This document shows, piece after piece, positions 18,768 through 27,976 of a stretch of DNA of 64,000 nt. The position numbers and the translations under genes are program-made. The notes under the pieces were generated by a model. That model saw only the letters and a program-made list of their open reading frames with translations. It ran no database searches and was not told where the DNA came from. This DNA is from Paenibacillus agilis (GTDB lineage Bacteria; Bacillota; Bacilli; Paenibacillales; Paenibacillaceae). The stretch is from positions 1,026,782-1,090,781 of the forward strand of contig NZ_VNJK01000001.1 of assembly GCF_007786455.1 (NCBI RefSeq), written 5' to 3'. The first letter of the stretch is position 1; the number at the start of each line of letters is the position of its first letter.

Positions 18768-20250
18768 ATGGCCATTTCGCAAAAGAAATTGATTCTATGC
18801 TTATGTTGTTTGATGCTGCTTGGGTTTAGTTTCGCAAACTCAGTTCTCGCTATTGAAGTTCGTAACAAAGATGAAGTCCTGAAACAAATCGATGAGTATG
18901 TCGTCGAAACGATGAAAATGAATAATATTAAAGGGGCATCTCTAGCCATAGCCAATAACGATCGTGTGTTTTATGCAACAGGTTATGGTGGTGTTTCCGA
19001 GGCGGGCGCAATAACGGGGAGTACTCCTTTGCCTATTGCTTCCTTAAGCAAATCGTTTACGGCGCTAGCTGTGCTGCAATTGGTGGAAAAGGGGAAAATC
19101 GATCTCGATGCGCCGTATTCCTCCTATTTCTCGGGTACCTCAGATTTATCGCCTATAGACGAGCGTGTCCACCAGATAACGGTCCGACAGCTGCTGAATC
19201 AAACGAGTGGTCTGAATGACAAAGTAAATCCTGATATGACACGCTTTGTACAATACGAAGCGCTGAAGGAGATCTACGCATCGTTGGACAAGGTTAAGCT
19301 TGCACATGATCCCGGTGAAGCGTATAGCTATCATAATCCAAATTATCAATACTTAGCGCTGCTTGTGGAGAAAGTGAGCGGACAAAGTTTTACTGCTTAT
19401 CTGGAAAAGAATATTTTTGAGCCGTTGAAGATGGACCAGACGTTCAATGTAAGTTCGACACAGCAAATGAATGAGCATCCTGCTGTTCCATGGGGACATT
19501 ATCTTGTATTCGGTCAATCGATTAGCAGAACTGAGCCTTCTTGGTTTATTGATGGTCCTGCAGGCATTATTTCCACGGCAGAAGATATGGCAAAATGGAT
19601 GGTTGCTCAATATAATGGCCGTCTTCTTGCCCCGGAGCTTATGGATCAATATCATGCAGCAGGACAAATAGGTCCATATGGAATGGGCTGGATAGCAGGT
19701 AAGGATAAGCGTTGGGGCCAGACGATTGACGATTTCCCATGGCGGTATTTTCTGGACCTACAAGGCGGAAGAGGTCATTTTTGTGGATCAGCAGTTGGGC
19801 ATAACGATGTTGTTTACAACGGGGTTGAATGCTTTTGTTGACTACACTGCTATTGTTAACGGAGTAGTTGAAATTATGATGGGAGAGAATGCCGAACCCT
19901 CTGCCTTTAACAGTAGAAATATGGAGATGGCTATGATGTTGCTGATCCTTGCAACCGTCATTTGGGGCGTGTATGGATTCATCCATAGGAACCGAAAAAA
20001 GAAGAGGGTTACGATAGTGAGGTTGATTACTTCCTCGATCGTGAGTTTACTTCCTGCTTTGCTTCTCTTGTTCTTGTCACCAATCGCTGCCTTTATTGGC
20101 GGCGGGCGCGTTGTACCTTTGAGTGGACTATGGATGGCGATGCCGTCTCTTGTTATTTTTCTAGCTGTAATATCGTTGGTGAGCATAACGAATTTGGTAT
20201 GTCAGTTTCATTTGTATTTCCAACTAAGACACAAGACGCAGCCAATGTAG
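18768..20250 (+). pseudogene. Frameshifted secreted serine hydrolase (beta-lactamase-like) with C-terminal TM domain
   Basis: The first part (18768 to 19727) encodes a signal peptide, SxxK at S92-L-S-K95, and YHNPNY. At 19721-19734 the heptamer GACGATT occurs twice in tandem, shifting the frame: frame 1 runs on to a stop at 19839 with unrelated residues. In the other frame the reading resumes exactly with TISHGGIFWTY, the HxG catalytic motif. It then continues through QQLGITMLFTTG to three hydrophobic helices, ending at 20250. Removing one heptamer gives one uninterrupted 491-aa protein of the form expected for this family. As written, the gene makes a truncated product lacking the third motif and the anchor. 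The two-component genes directly upstream suggest it was or is their target. Confidence 0.82.
19721..19734 (+). repeat. 7-bp tandem duplication (GACGATT x2) causing a frameshift
   Basis: Two perfect adjacent copies of GACGATT lie in the serine hydrolase reading frame. Each copy is 7 bp, so loss of one restores the frame. The origin by replication slippage is an inference. Confidence 0.85.
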
Positions 20251-20296
20251 GTTGCGTTTTTATTTTGAGTGGATATGCGGTAGGTGAGCATGAACT

Positions 20297-20334
20297 AAAA
20301 AACCGACCCTGGCCGTAAGGCTGGAGTCGGTTTG
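20297..20334 (-). terminator. Terminator of the nitroreductase operon
   Basis: On the minus strand the stem AAACCGAC ... GTCGGTTT, with inner CCAG/CTGG-type pairing, is followed by TTTTTTAG. It may also stop the convergent plus-strand gene. Confidence 0.8.
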
Positions 20335-20398
20335 AAGCACGAAGTAAATTTGAAATTAATAGCAGCGATAACGATATTCCACGGTTAATGTATCGAAT

Positions 20399-21037
20399 TT
20401 ATTTCCAAGTCGCTACTGTTTCAACAGGCAAACGATAGGAAGGGTATCCCTCTTTGGCTGTTTTTCCGATGCTGATTAGCATGATTGGTTGGTAACGCTC
20501 TTTGTCCATATCAAAAGCTTCAGCAATTTTATCTTTTTCATAACCGCCAATTGCATTCGTATCATAGCCATGTGCACGGGCAACTAGCATCAATTGCATC
20601 GATACAAGTCCACCATCGATAAAGTTAACATCGCGCAAATCCGCCGCAGAAATCGTATCGTAGTATGGTTTGTACATATTCATTACCACATCTTTCATTT
20701 CTTTCGGCAAATAACCAAGTTCTATGGATTTACTGAATATTTCATCCATGTACGACGCATTTTCCATATCCGCGAATACAGCTATAACGGCAGAAGAGGT
20801 GAGAACCTGTGTCTGATTGAATTTTGCCAACGGAGCTAGCTTTTCTTTGCCTTCCTTACTTTCGATAACGACAAAGCGCCAAGGCTGCATGTTAACAGAG
20901 GACGGAGCTTTCGTAGCACCTTCAAGAATTGCGGTCATTTCCTCTTTGCTGATTTTCACCTCAGGGTCATATTCTTTTACAGAACGACGACCATATGTGA
21001 TTTCCTTAAAGTCATTTGTTTTTTGAAATTTGCTCAT
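20399..21037 (-). CDS. Nitroreductase-family FMN oxidoreductase
   Basis: The 212-aa protein carries YGRRSVKEYDPEVKI, LEGATKAPSSVNMQPWRFVVIES and ANAIGGYEKDKIAEAF-type sequence. These are the FMN- and NAD(P)H-binding blocks of the NfsB/YdgI-like nitroreductase group. Such dimers reduce quinones, nitroaromatics or similar electrophiles. RBS GGAGC precedes the start. The gene follows the MarR regulator by 6 bases on the same strand, suggesting induction by the compound the enzyme removes. Confidence 0.9.
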   Translation of the reverse strand: MSKFQKTNDFKEITYGRRSVKEYDPEVKISKEEMTAILEGATKAPSSVNMQPWRFVVIESKEGKEKLAPLAKFNQTQVLTSSAVIAVFADMENASYMDEIFSKSIELGYLPKEMKDVVMNMYKPYYDTISAADLRDVNFIDGGLVSMQLMLVARAHGYDTNAIGGYEKDKIAEAFDMDKERYQPIMLISIGKTAKEGYPSYRLPVETVATWK

Positions 21038-21043
21038 GATATA

Positions 21044-21481
21044 TTACAGCTCCTTATTAATTGAAATGTTGTGTTTCATTCGTTCGAGAAAATCGGCCAG
21101 TATTGGAATTTCTTTATCATCGAAGTCCTTCAAAATCTGGCGAATGAAATTTTCTTTTTCTATTTTGTAGCCTTCGATTTTTTCAAGCCCTTCATCAGAT
21201 AAACGAACAAAGGTTTCGCGATTATCGTCAGGATTTTTGCGTCTCGTCACCATGCCCTCAGCTTCAAGTTGCTTGAGATGACGAGTAATAGCAGCATTGT
21301 CGATGTTAATATGCTTTTGTAACATGGACTGTTTGACCTCAATCCCCCCGCACAGTTCGTGCAAAATTTCGAGTCGGGACGAGCTTATGCCCGTACAATG
21401 TTCGAATTTGTGGTGGATCTTGTTGCACAATCCGTTAAGCAGAGTCAATATCTGCTGCTCCGTGCAATCATTACGTGTCAT
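21044..21481 (-). CDS. MarR-family transcriptional regulator
   Basis: The 145-aa regulator has a winged helix with VKQSMLQKHINIDNAAITRHLKQLEAEGMVTRRKNPDDNRETFVRLS, typical of MarR. Cysteines near the N-terminus (residues 6, 19, 34, 49) could sense oxidants or quinones. It is the first gene of the operon with the nitroreductase and probably represses it. The predicted promoter lies about 110 bases upstream inside palindromic sites. Confidence 0.9.
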   Translation of the reverse strand: MTRNDCTEQQILTLLNGLCNKIHHKFEHCTGISSSRLEILHELCGGIEVKQSMLQKHINIDNAAITRHLKQLEAEGMVTRRKNPDDNRETFVRLSDEGLEKIEGYKIEKENFIRQILKDFDDKEIPILADFLERMKHNISINKEL

Positions 21482-21557
21482 GCCTTCGAGCCTCCTGAGA
21501 GCGTAAACATACGAACGACTTCATTGTAGAGCTATATCTCCACGCCATCCAAATTGT

Positions 21558-21634
21558 TTGAGTACTCAATAATTGAGGGGTCAACTATTGATGTATCAAG
21601 TAATATAACATTGATAATTATAGTTTGCAACTAT
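21558..21634 (-). promoter_or_regulatory. Promoter/operator region of the MarR-nitroreductase operon
   Basis: There are two perfect dyads, TTGAGTACTCAA (21558-21569) and ATAGTT-TGC-AACTAT (21620-21634). On the minus strand the second contains TTGCAA, followed after 16 bases by TTATAT, a reasonable -35/-10 pair. The second dyad resembles MarR operators of the TAGTTGCAAACTA form, so autorepression is plausible. Confidence 0.55.
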
Positions 21635-21750
21635 GTATCTTCTGGTATGATTCGATGGGGAGCGCATAAAAGCAGATAAAAGCCCATGAAAGCGCACAAT
21701 GACAGTGGCCATGTTGGATTTCGCATTGCGATATGCCGAGGTGGTTCATC

Positions 21751-21933
21751 TAACGGTCGCTATTGACGTTATTAACGTGAAATCGTTCATCTTTCATTTT
21801 TAACGGTCGTGAGCGCGCTTATTTTAGCACATGTAGTGAATGATATCGCTATCAATAACAAATAAGCTCGCTGGCGACCTTTACATTTTAAAATGAGTAG
21901 ATTGCTATCAAATAGCCTCTGTGGCAACCGTTA
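21751..21933 (-). repeat. 183-bp four-site repeat element, copy A (inverted relative to B and C)
   Basis: Four 23-bp sites start at 21751 and 21801 (plus) and 21861 and 21911 (minus). Each follows TAACGGTYGY, four loosely conserved bases, then GASSTTATT. Starts are spaced 50, 60, 50. Reverse-complemented, the element aligns without gaps to copy C, including the intervening spacers (TACTCATTTT; AGCGATAT ... CACTA). No coding sequence overlaps it. The rest of the gap 21482-22270 has no gene. Confidence 0.85.
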
Positions 21934-22078
21934 CGTTCATGGGGACTGATTCGGAGCTGTTTCGGATCTGTCTAATGAGCCTAGGTGTTGGGGGAATCTG
22001 GGCTATTGGGCGCTAATGATTACGATTTGCCATTGCTGTAATTGAGAGAGTCGTTGTTACGAAGACGAAACAAAGCAA

Positions 22079-22122
22079 GGGGCTGTCTATCTAGATGGCT
22101 TATTCCTTTTGAGACAGTCCCC
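22079..22122 (-). terminator. Hairpin downstream of the small secreted-protein gene
   Basis: GGGG-CTGTCT pairs with AGACAGTCCCC (one bulge). The T-run on the minus strand is weak. It is placed about 150 bases beyond the stop of the secreted-protein gene. Confidence 0.45.
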
Positions 22123-22270
22123 TTCGTTTACAATGAGAACTGAAAAATATAATTTGTTTATGCGAATGTATACGAGTGTAAGTGCAGTTGTAAATTTAAA
22201 TGCAAATGTAAGTACAAGTATCAAGTACAAGCTCGCATGCGAACATGTTACGGTTCGTTTCTATTTTAAT

Positions 22271-22648
22271 CTAATACGTGCGCCAAGAGACACTTGGTCC
22301 CATCCAGTTAGATGGAATTGTAATGACGTATTTGTAAGTACCTGCGGGTTGATTATCCGAATAAACAGTGCCGCTGCGAATGCCGTTATCGGTAGGCCGT
22401 CCTCCTTCAACGCTAGCTGCATTGATCGCGACATCACCCGAAGTTGTAACCCGATAAATTTCGATATACATCCAACCGTGAATACGAGAATCGTAAGCGG
22501 AATAGTCAAGGGCAAGATTACCGCCTGTATGCGTGGTAACACCTGTAACCGTTCTTGTTGAACTAGCGGAAGCAGTTGCTGCAAATGCGCTTGTTGCAAA
22601 TACGAGAAGCATAATAATCGCAATTAGACCAAAACTTACTTTTTTCAT
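22271..22648 (-). CDS. Small secreted protein of unknown function
   Basis: The 125-aa protein begins with a clear signal peptide (FGLIAIIMLLVFATSAFAA, cleavage about residue 23-25) after a strong GGAGG RBS on the minus strand. The mature part is about 100 residues, free of cysteine, rich in Ser, Thr, Gly and Tyr, and with alternating hydrophobic pattern suggesting a beta-sandwich (WMYIEIYRVTTSGD, GTYKYVITIPSNW). I do not recognise a family. It is likely an extracellular beta-rich protein. Confidence 0.7.
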   Translation of the reverse strand: MKKVSFGLIAIIMLLVFATSAFAATASASSTRTVTGVTTHTGGNLALDYSAYDSRIHGWMYIEIYRVTTSGDVAINAASVEGGRPTDNGIRSGTVYSDNQPAGTYKYVITIPSNWMGPSVSWRTY

Positions 22649-22950
22649 TTGACTTTTCCTCCTTGGAATGGGTTTGATGATGCCTTAACACAAAGATACA
22701 TCAATGATTCGAGGTTCTTCGATCACCCCCTTATCAGATTCCAAAAGTTCGCTAGCATTATTTTGCTCAAAGCACATCTGTCAGATTAATTGTAAAAAGC
22801 AGCGGAAATGTTGAATAGCTCTTAGGAGAATGGTAGAAAAAAGTGGATGTCTGATACTTGCTTGTATTCTATACTAACCGTACCAATATAGACAGGTAAT
22901 ATATTCTAGTATTTATCGTGTTTTTATATAGAAGGTAAGCTAGAATAAGC

Positions 22951-22994
22951 CAAACGATCATCAGGATAAAATCCCGGTGTACCGTTTGGCTTAT
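22951..22994 (-). terminator. Terminator of the TetR gene
   Basis: AAGCCAAACG pairs with CGTTTGGCTT with a partly paired interior, and TTATT follows on the minus strand. The gap 22649-22950 shows nothing else beyond the RBS of the secreted-protein gene. Confidence 0.7.
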
Positions 22995-23000
22995 TTGCAC

Positions 23001-23591
23001 TTATTTCGATGATGGTAACAAAAAAGGCTGAAACCCTTGCACCATAATACGGCTGACCGATGCTGCCAAGTCATCGAGGGAACCATTGAGTTTTCCTTCG
23101 AACCAGTCTTGATACATGGCAACGAGGCCGCTTGCGAAGAAGTTAACGTGTAGAATAAACGCTTCACGTTCTTGAACCGAATTGGTCTTTCGTTCATAGC
23201 TGAGCAGGCTCTCGATTAGAACAGCCTTAACCTTCGTCATAAATGTGCTTGCCGCATCAACAGCAATGAGCATGCGGTAAAATTCAATATCTTGACCTAG
23301 GAAATTCGACACTTTCGCTAAGAAAGGCATCATATTTTGAATGAGATCGGTATGTTTGAATTCATCGAGAAATTCAATCATCTTCTCCATAATTTCATTT
23401 TCGATTTGTTCAATGACAGCATGTACATCCGAATAATGGGCATAAAATGTTCCGCGGCTAATATCAGCTCGCTCGACAATATCTTTGATCGTAATCTTTT
23501 GGTATTCTTTCTCCAACATTAGCTCTACCAATGCACGACGAATCATGTTCCTCGAACGAATGGCGCTTCTGTATTCCGCTTTTTCCCTCAT
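23001..23591 (-). CDS. TetR/AcrR-family regulator of the MMPL transporter
   Basis: The 196-aa regulator has the HTH NMIRRALVELMLEKEYQKITIKDIVERADISRGTFYAHYSDVHAV, followed by a helical ligand-binding domain. The start at 23591 has GGAG seven bases upstream; a longer frame to 23627 runs through the operator. It is divergently transcribed from the MMPL transporter across a spacer that holds two matching palindromes, so it most likely represses both genes. Confidence 0.88.
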   Translation of the reverse strand: MREKAEYRSAIRSRNMIRRALVELMLEKEYQKITIKDIVERADISRGTFYAHYSDVHAVIEQIENEIMEKMIEFLDEFKHTDLIQNMMPFLAKVSNFLGQDIEFYRMLIAVDAASTFMTKVKAVLIESLLSYERKTNSVQEREAFILHVNFFASGLVAMYQDWFEGKLNGSLDDLAASVSRIMVQGFQPFLLPSSK

Positions 23592-23610
23592 TTTGGTATA
23601 CTCCTTATTT

Positions 23611-23656
23611 TGTTCAAAATTAAACATATTTAATTCGAAATATTCAAAATTGAATA
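23611..23656. promoter_or_regulatory. Pair of palindromic operators between TetR and the MMPL transporter
   Basis: Two related dyads, TGTTCAAAATTAAACA (23611-23626) and TATTCAAAATTGAATA (23641-23656), start 30 bases apart. The shared core TTCAAAATT suggests two dimer sites for the adjacent TetR protein. Confidence 0.65.
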
Positions 23657-23768
23657 AATGATTAAAAATTGACCATTGTACGCTTTTCTCACAATGAGTA
23701 TACTTTTTTCATGTATAAAAGTAAACACGTGTTTAGTTTTGTGAATGTTACAAGATAGGAGATAGAGA

Positions 23769-26700
23769 ATGAGGAAAATTAAAAATTTGAGAATTGCTTC
23801 GATCGTGGCTTGGATTCTGATAACCGTTGTTATCGTGATGACGATGCCGAACCTCAATCAACTAGTGAGGGAAAAGGGACAAGTATCGATTCCAGACAGT
23901 GCGCAAAGTAATATTGCGCATGAAATGTTGAGTCATATGGATGAGGACAGTGGCAATAGCTACTCGATCATTGCTGTATTTAATAGTGGAAGTGATAAGC
24001 CTTTAAGTAGTAAGCAGCATCAACAAATTGAATCTGTCATTTCACAATTCAAATCGAAGCAAAAGCAGCTAGGTATTGAAAATATGCTCACTCATTTAGA
24101 TGATGAGCACACGAAGAGTCAGCTCGTATCGAAAGATAAGACGACCATTTTAACGCAGTTGTCTGTTAGTCGTAGTCAAGGTACGATCTCTGAAGCAACA
24201 GAGCAGCTGGAAGCGTTGATGAAAAATGTAGACACGGTCGATACATATTTGACAGGCAACAGTCTTGTTATCGAGGATTTTGTAAAGTCGACAGAAGAAG
24301 GTATTAAGAAAACCGAAATCATTGCGGTCATTTTTATTATCGTCGTACTCATCATCGTCTTCCGATCTCCTATTGTGCCGGTTGTTTCGTTAGTTACAGT
24401 AGGAATCTCTTATATCGTATCACTTGGTATTGTAGCTCATTTTGTGGAGTGGTTTAACTATCCGTTTTCTAACTTTACACAAGTGTTTCTAGTCGTCATC
24501 TTATTTGGTATCGGAACCGATTATAATATTTTATTATTCTCTCGATTCAAAGAAGAGCTTACACGACAGGAAAATACGCTTGCAGCGGTAAAAGCAACGT
24601 ATCGCTCTGCTGGAAAAACGGTGCTCTATAGCGCGTTAGCTGTTTTTATCGGATTTATGGCATTAATTTTGGCGGAGTTCGGCATTTATCGAGCAAGTTC
24701 GGCGGTTGCCATAGGTGTAGCAGTGCTCGTGCTTGTACTGATGACGTTGAATCCGGTCATTATGGTTACGTTAGGGAAAAAGTTGTTTTGGCCAGTTAAG
24801 AACTTCGATGGACATGGAGAGAGCCGAATTTGGGGTGTGCTAGCGAAGACATCCGTGACAAGACCTATCGCAGCGCTCTTGTTTATAGCGGTCCTTTGCA
24901 TTCCGTTCGTGATGAAGTATAGCGATTCCTTGAGCTATAACGATTTGCTGGAGGTTGATGATAGCTACGCTTCTAAGCAAGGGATTCAGGTCATTGAAAA
25001 GCATTTCTCACCAGGATTCTCTTCACCGACGACATTGTTTATTCAATCGGATAAGCCGTTGGACAATGCGAAGGCATTACAAGAGCTGGACGAACTTGCG
25101 GAGCAAATTTCGAAGATGTCTGGTGTAGCTGAAGTGTATACAACGACTCGTCCAGTAGGTAAGAAAATGGATGAGCTGTACATGAAAGATCAAACGAAGG
25201 AACTAAATAAAGGTCTAGGGGATGCCTCAAAAGGCGTTGGCGAGATTAACGACGGGCTGTCTTCTGCGGAAAAAGAAATCGGTCAAGCAGATACAAAGGG
25301 TGTACAAAATGTGCAGCTGCTAATCGATGGAACCAATGAAGTGAAGACAGGTGTTTCGAGTTTAGGGAAAGCGATTGATGAATTATCGAAAGGTGTACAT
25401 TCAGGTGCTAAGGGAGCTAATCAACTGGAAAGCGGTCTAGCATCGCTTAAAGACCAAATGAACCTGTTATCTCAATCATTACCGAAGCTGCATAAAGGCT
25501 ATTTGGAGCTTGAAACAGGACTTTCTTCATTCGGAACTCAATTTGCAAGTTTAGAGCAAGCGATTGGGGGAGCGGTACAGGCATTTGAACAAATCGAAGG
25601 TACGTTGGGCATTTATGTTCAATCCAATCCAGATGCAGCAAATGATGAGCATTTGCAAACGGCAATTGGCATTGCTGCAGCAGGCAAACAGCAGATGAAG
25701 GAATTAGCTAAACAGCTTAATGGATTGAAAACGGAATATGACGCAGCGATGTCATCCTTTAAACAAGCAAATGCTTCACTTTCTGCTGTACAAAATGGTC
25801 TTATGCAATTGCAAGGTGGTGTGTCGCAGCTGCATAAAGGTTCATCCCAATTGAAGGATGGATTGCAAAAAGCAGCGGATGGATCGAATAAAATGACCGC
25901 AGTTCCTCCTGCGCTTCATACAGGATTGACAGATATTCATGCGGGACAAAAGCAACTGCTCTCCGGATTAACCGCATTAACAGGTAATATGGAGAAGCTG
26001 CAATCTGGATTGTCTGCTAGTACGAAAGGCTTGGAAGAAGTGAGTACGGGCTTAGCAGATGCTCAGAGCTATTTGCAAGGGCTGAGTGATTCCAAGGCTT
26101 CGGAAAAATTCTATATTCCTCAAGATATATTGAAGGGCGAGGAATTTAAACAAGCAATGGATATGTACATGTCTGCGGATCGCAAAACGGTACAAATGAA
26201 TATTATGCTGGACGTGAACCCATATTCGAAAGAAGCAATGGCGATCGTAAAGCAGATTAACACAGAAGTGCAGGCAGCGATTCAAGGCAGCGATTTGAAA
26301 CATGCCAAGGCAGCACTGGGTGGGAAAACGGCTGAAAATGTGGATCTTGAAGCGATCGCGAGCGGTGACTTTGCACGGACAGCGACGATCATGTTGATTG
26401 GTATTGGAATGGTCCTTATTTTCATCACACGTTCCTTGTGGATACCGATTTTCATTATTCTGTCATTGGTGTTAGCGTACTTTACTTCGCTTGGGATAAG
26501 TGAGTTCTTAGCTACACATTTACTATCCGTAAATGAATTAGGTTGGAATGTTCCATTCTTTAGCTTCATTATGATTGTGGCATTAGGCGTTGACTACAGT
26601 ATTTTCTTAATGATGCGCTATCGTGAAATGGACGGTCATTCTGCGCAGGAAATGATCGAGGCTGCTCGCCATATGGGCGGGGTTGTTATTTCGGCGGCGA

Positions 26701-26879
26701 TTATTCTTGGTGGTACATTTGCGGCGCTCATCCCTTCAGGGGTGCTGACGCTGATTGAAGTAGCGATGACGGTTATTATCGGCTTATGCTTGCTTGGATT
26801 TGTAATGCTGCCAATTATGCTTCCGGCATTGTTAGCGGTAGTGGAGCGGGTGCAAAAGCTAGGTGTTAAAGAGAAGTAA
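23769..26879 (+). CDS. MMPL/RND-family transporter (YdgH/YdfJ-like)
   Basis: The 1036-aa membrane protein has two MMPL halves: TM1 at about 8-28, TM cluster at about 185-380 with FGIGTDYNILLFSRFKEE (proton-relay Asp), and a second cluster at about 875-1030 with ALGVDYSIFLMMRYREM. Between them (about 480-770) lies a long extracytoplasmic helical region built of repeats such as GLGDASKGVGEINDGL and QLKDGLQKAADGSNKM, as in YhgE/Pip-like proteins. MMPL proteins export lipids, peptides or drugs. RBS TAGGAGATAGAG precedes the ATG. The divergent TetR implies inducible expression. Confidence 0.92.
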   Translation: MRKIKNLRIASIVAWILITVVIVMTMPNLNQLVREKGQVSIPDSAQSNIAHEMLSHMDEDSGNSYSIIAVFNSGSDKPLSSKQHQQIESVISQFKSKQKQLGIENMLTHLDDEHTKSQLVSKDKTTILTQLSVSRSQGTISEATEQLEALMKNVDTVDTYLTGNSLVIEDFVKSTEEGIKKTEIIAVIFIIVVLIIVFRSPIVPVVSLVTVGISYIVSLGIVAHFVEWFNYPFSNFTQVFLVVILFGIGTDYNILLFSRFKEELTRQENTLAAVKATYRSAGKTVLYSALAVFIGFMALILAEFGIYRASSAVAIGVAVLVLVLMTLNPVIMVTLGKKLFWPVKNFDGHGESRIWGVLAKTSVTRPIAALLFIAVLCIPFVMKYSDSLSYNDLLEVDDSYASKQGIQVIEKHFSPGFSSPTTLFIQSDKPLDNAKALQELDELAEQISKMSGVAEVYTTTRPVGKKMDELYMKDQTKELNKGLGDASKGVGEINDGLSSAEKEIGQADTKGVQNVQLLIDGTNEVKTGVSSLGKAIDELSKGVHSGAKGANQLESGLASLKDQMNLLSQSLPKLHKGYLELETGLSSFGTQFASLEQAIGGAVQAFEQIEGTLGIYVQSNPDAANDEHLQTAIGIAAAGKQQMKELAKQLNGLKTEYDAAMSSFKQANASLSAVQNGLMQLQGGVSQLHKGSSQLKDGLQKAADGSNKMTAVPPALHTGLTDIHAGQKQLLSGLTALTGNMEKLQSGLSASTKGLEEVSTGLADAQSYLQGLSDSKASEKFYIPQDILKGEEFKQAMDMYMSADRKTVQMNIMLDVNPYSKEAMAIVKQINTEVQAAIQGSDLKHAKAALGGKTAENVDLEAIASGDFARTATIMLIGIGMVLIFITRSLWIPIFIILSLVLAYFTSLGISEFLATHLLSVNELGWNVPFFSFIMIVALGVDYSIFLMMRYREMDGHSAQEMIEAARHMGGVVISAAIILGGTFAALIPSGVLTLIEVAMTVIIGLCLLGFVMLPIMLPALLAVVERVQKLGVKEK

Positions 26880-26951
26880 AAGTAAGTTAATTCAGTTTTC
26901 AGATGTAAGAGGTAATTTATAACGTTATGTAGAGAAATAGATAAAACCGAG

Positions 26952-26982
26952 AAATCCGACCTTACAATAGGTCGGATTTTTT
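26952..26982 (+). terminator. Terminator after the MMPL gene
   Basis: AAATCCGACC-TTACAATA-GGTCGGATTTTTTT is a perfect 10-bp stem with a T-run. Confidence 0.9.
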
Positions 26983-27009
26983 TCTGAAGAAAATGATGGA
27001 AATTGACCG

Positions 27010-27072
27010 TTGACATTACTACGAAAACGTATTAAATTGAGATCGGGGATATACTACGATATCGTATTAAAT
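27010..27072 (+). promoter_or_regulatory. Promoter with two repeated palindromic operators
   Basis: TTGACA (27010) and TAAATT (27033) form a promoter with a 17-bp spacer. The sequence ACTACG-AAAA-CGTATTAAAT covers 27018-27037 inside the spacer, and ACTACG-ATAT-CGTATTAAAT repeats at 27053-27072. Each core is a TACG-N4-CGTA dyad. Placement is typical of repression. No regulator gene adjoins, so the repressor acts from elsewhere or is the TetR gene upstream of the MMPL transporter. Confidence 0.65.
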
Positions 27073-27168
27073 GAAATAAACAATTGGATTGGCGCGCTAT
27101 TGCTATTTCTCACTAGGGTCACCCTCAGTAAATAATTTTTACAACTATTTATCAGGGAGGTATGCTAT

Positions 27169-27543
27169 ATGAATTGGCAAGATGCAGCTTTGTTGGCAGC
27201 TGGAATGATCGGAAGTATCGTGGCGGTGATTCATGGCATTTTGACTCAACGATTGATGGTCAGGCCGTTACAGGAGTCTGGATCTACTAAGCAGCCGAAA
27301 TTGGTCAAAATGCTCGTGCCGCCGCTCTTACAGTTCAGCACGTTCAACTGGTTCCTTGGGGGCCTTGCCCTGATCGCTTCTATCTGGTTCGAACCGGATG
27401 TTAAGCTAGCGATTGGTCTGCTTGTCGGCAGTTCATTCCTGTTTGCAGCTATTGTTGCCCTATGGGCATCACGCGGACGACATCCTGGCGGATTGCTTTA
27501 TGCGGTAGCGGTTATTTTAATCGTATTTGGCATTAATCTGTAG
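27169..27543 (+). CDS. Small integral membrane protein (four TM)
   Basis: The 124-aa protein has four hydrophobic segments (about 5-25, 50-70, 76-95, 100-122) and short loops. RBS AGGGAGGT precedes the ATG. I do not recognise a named family with certainty; similar proteins occur as single genes under TetR-like control. Its promoter carries two strong operators, so it is probably inducible. Confidence 0.75.
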   Translation: MNWQDAALLAAGMIGSIVAVIHGILTQRLMVRPLQESGSTKQPKLVKMLVPPLLQFSTFNWFLGGLALIASIWFEPDVKLAIGLLVGSSFLFAAIVALWASRGRHPGGLLYAVAVILIVFGINL

Positions 27544-27650
27544 TACGATATTTTTCTACTTCGCATGTGAAAATAATTCTCAATTAGAGGTTATACTTGT
27601 ACTAAAGAGACAGAAATGCTGCTGACATGTTCGACGGAAAACAAATGAAA

Positions 27651-27676
27651 AGAGCACCCCCCGCTAGGGATGCTCT
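27651..27676 (-). terminator. Terminator of the DUF1540 gene
   Basis: On the minus strand AGAGCATCCC ... GGG(G)TGCTCT is followed by TTTTC. It lies about 60 bases past the DUF1540 stop. Confidence 0.75.
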
Positions 27677-27738
27677 ACTTGCAGATAAGCTATTGTAAAA
27701 ATGAACGGCTGTGCTGCAAAAATGTGCTAAACGATATG

Positions 27739-27894
27739 CTAAATTTTTGGTTCGAACGTTTTGCAGTCTGTCTCTCCACTATTGCTCGCTTGATTACCGC
27801 GATTGCTTACGACATAGATGGAGGACGCGGCACATTTGTTGCCTGCTGCCCAGAACTTGCAGTTGTTTACTTCGCATAATACGTCTTTAGCCAT
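27739..27894 (-). CDS. DUF1540 small cysteine-rich protein
   Basis: This 51-aa protein is read on the minus strand after an excellent GGGAGGTG RBS. It has the DUF1540 spacing: VLCEVNNCKFW, NKCAASSIYV and TDCKTFEPK near the end. The four cysteines likely bind a metal. DUF1540 proteins are common in endospore formers and clostridia, and their function is undefined. It has its own terminator. It is shorter than most gene-calling cutoffs, which may be why it would be missed. Confidence 0.88.
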   Translation of the reverse strand: MAKDVLCEVNNCKFWAAGNKCAASSIYVVSNRGNQASNSGETDCKTFEPKI

Positions 27895-27976
27895 AGTTTT
27901 CACCTCCCTTCTTATTAAGGATGGTCGAATACTATGGCTCTTTATACTTGACCGCGGTTTCTGGTTATTTTTATCG

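Noticed and set aside
21744..21940. GTTCAT direct repeats close to both ends of element A as a target-site duplication
   Set aside because: They are displaced by a base from the element ends, and neither copy B nor copy C has matching flanking repeats, so this is probably chance.
22109..22561. 150-codon plus-strand ORF opposite the secreted protein
   Set aside because: It lies antisense to a gene with a strong RBS and signal peptide, and its sequence is low in typical protein features.
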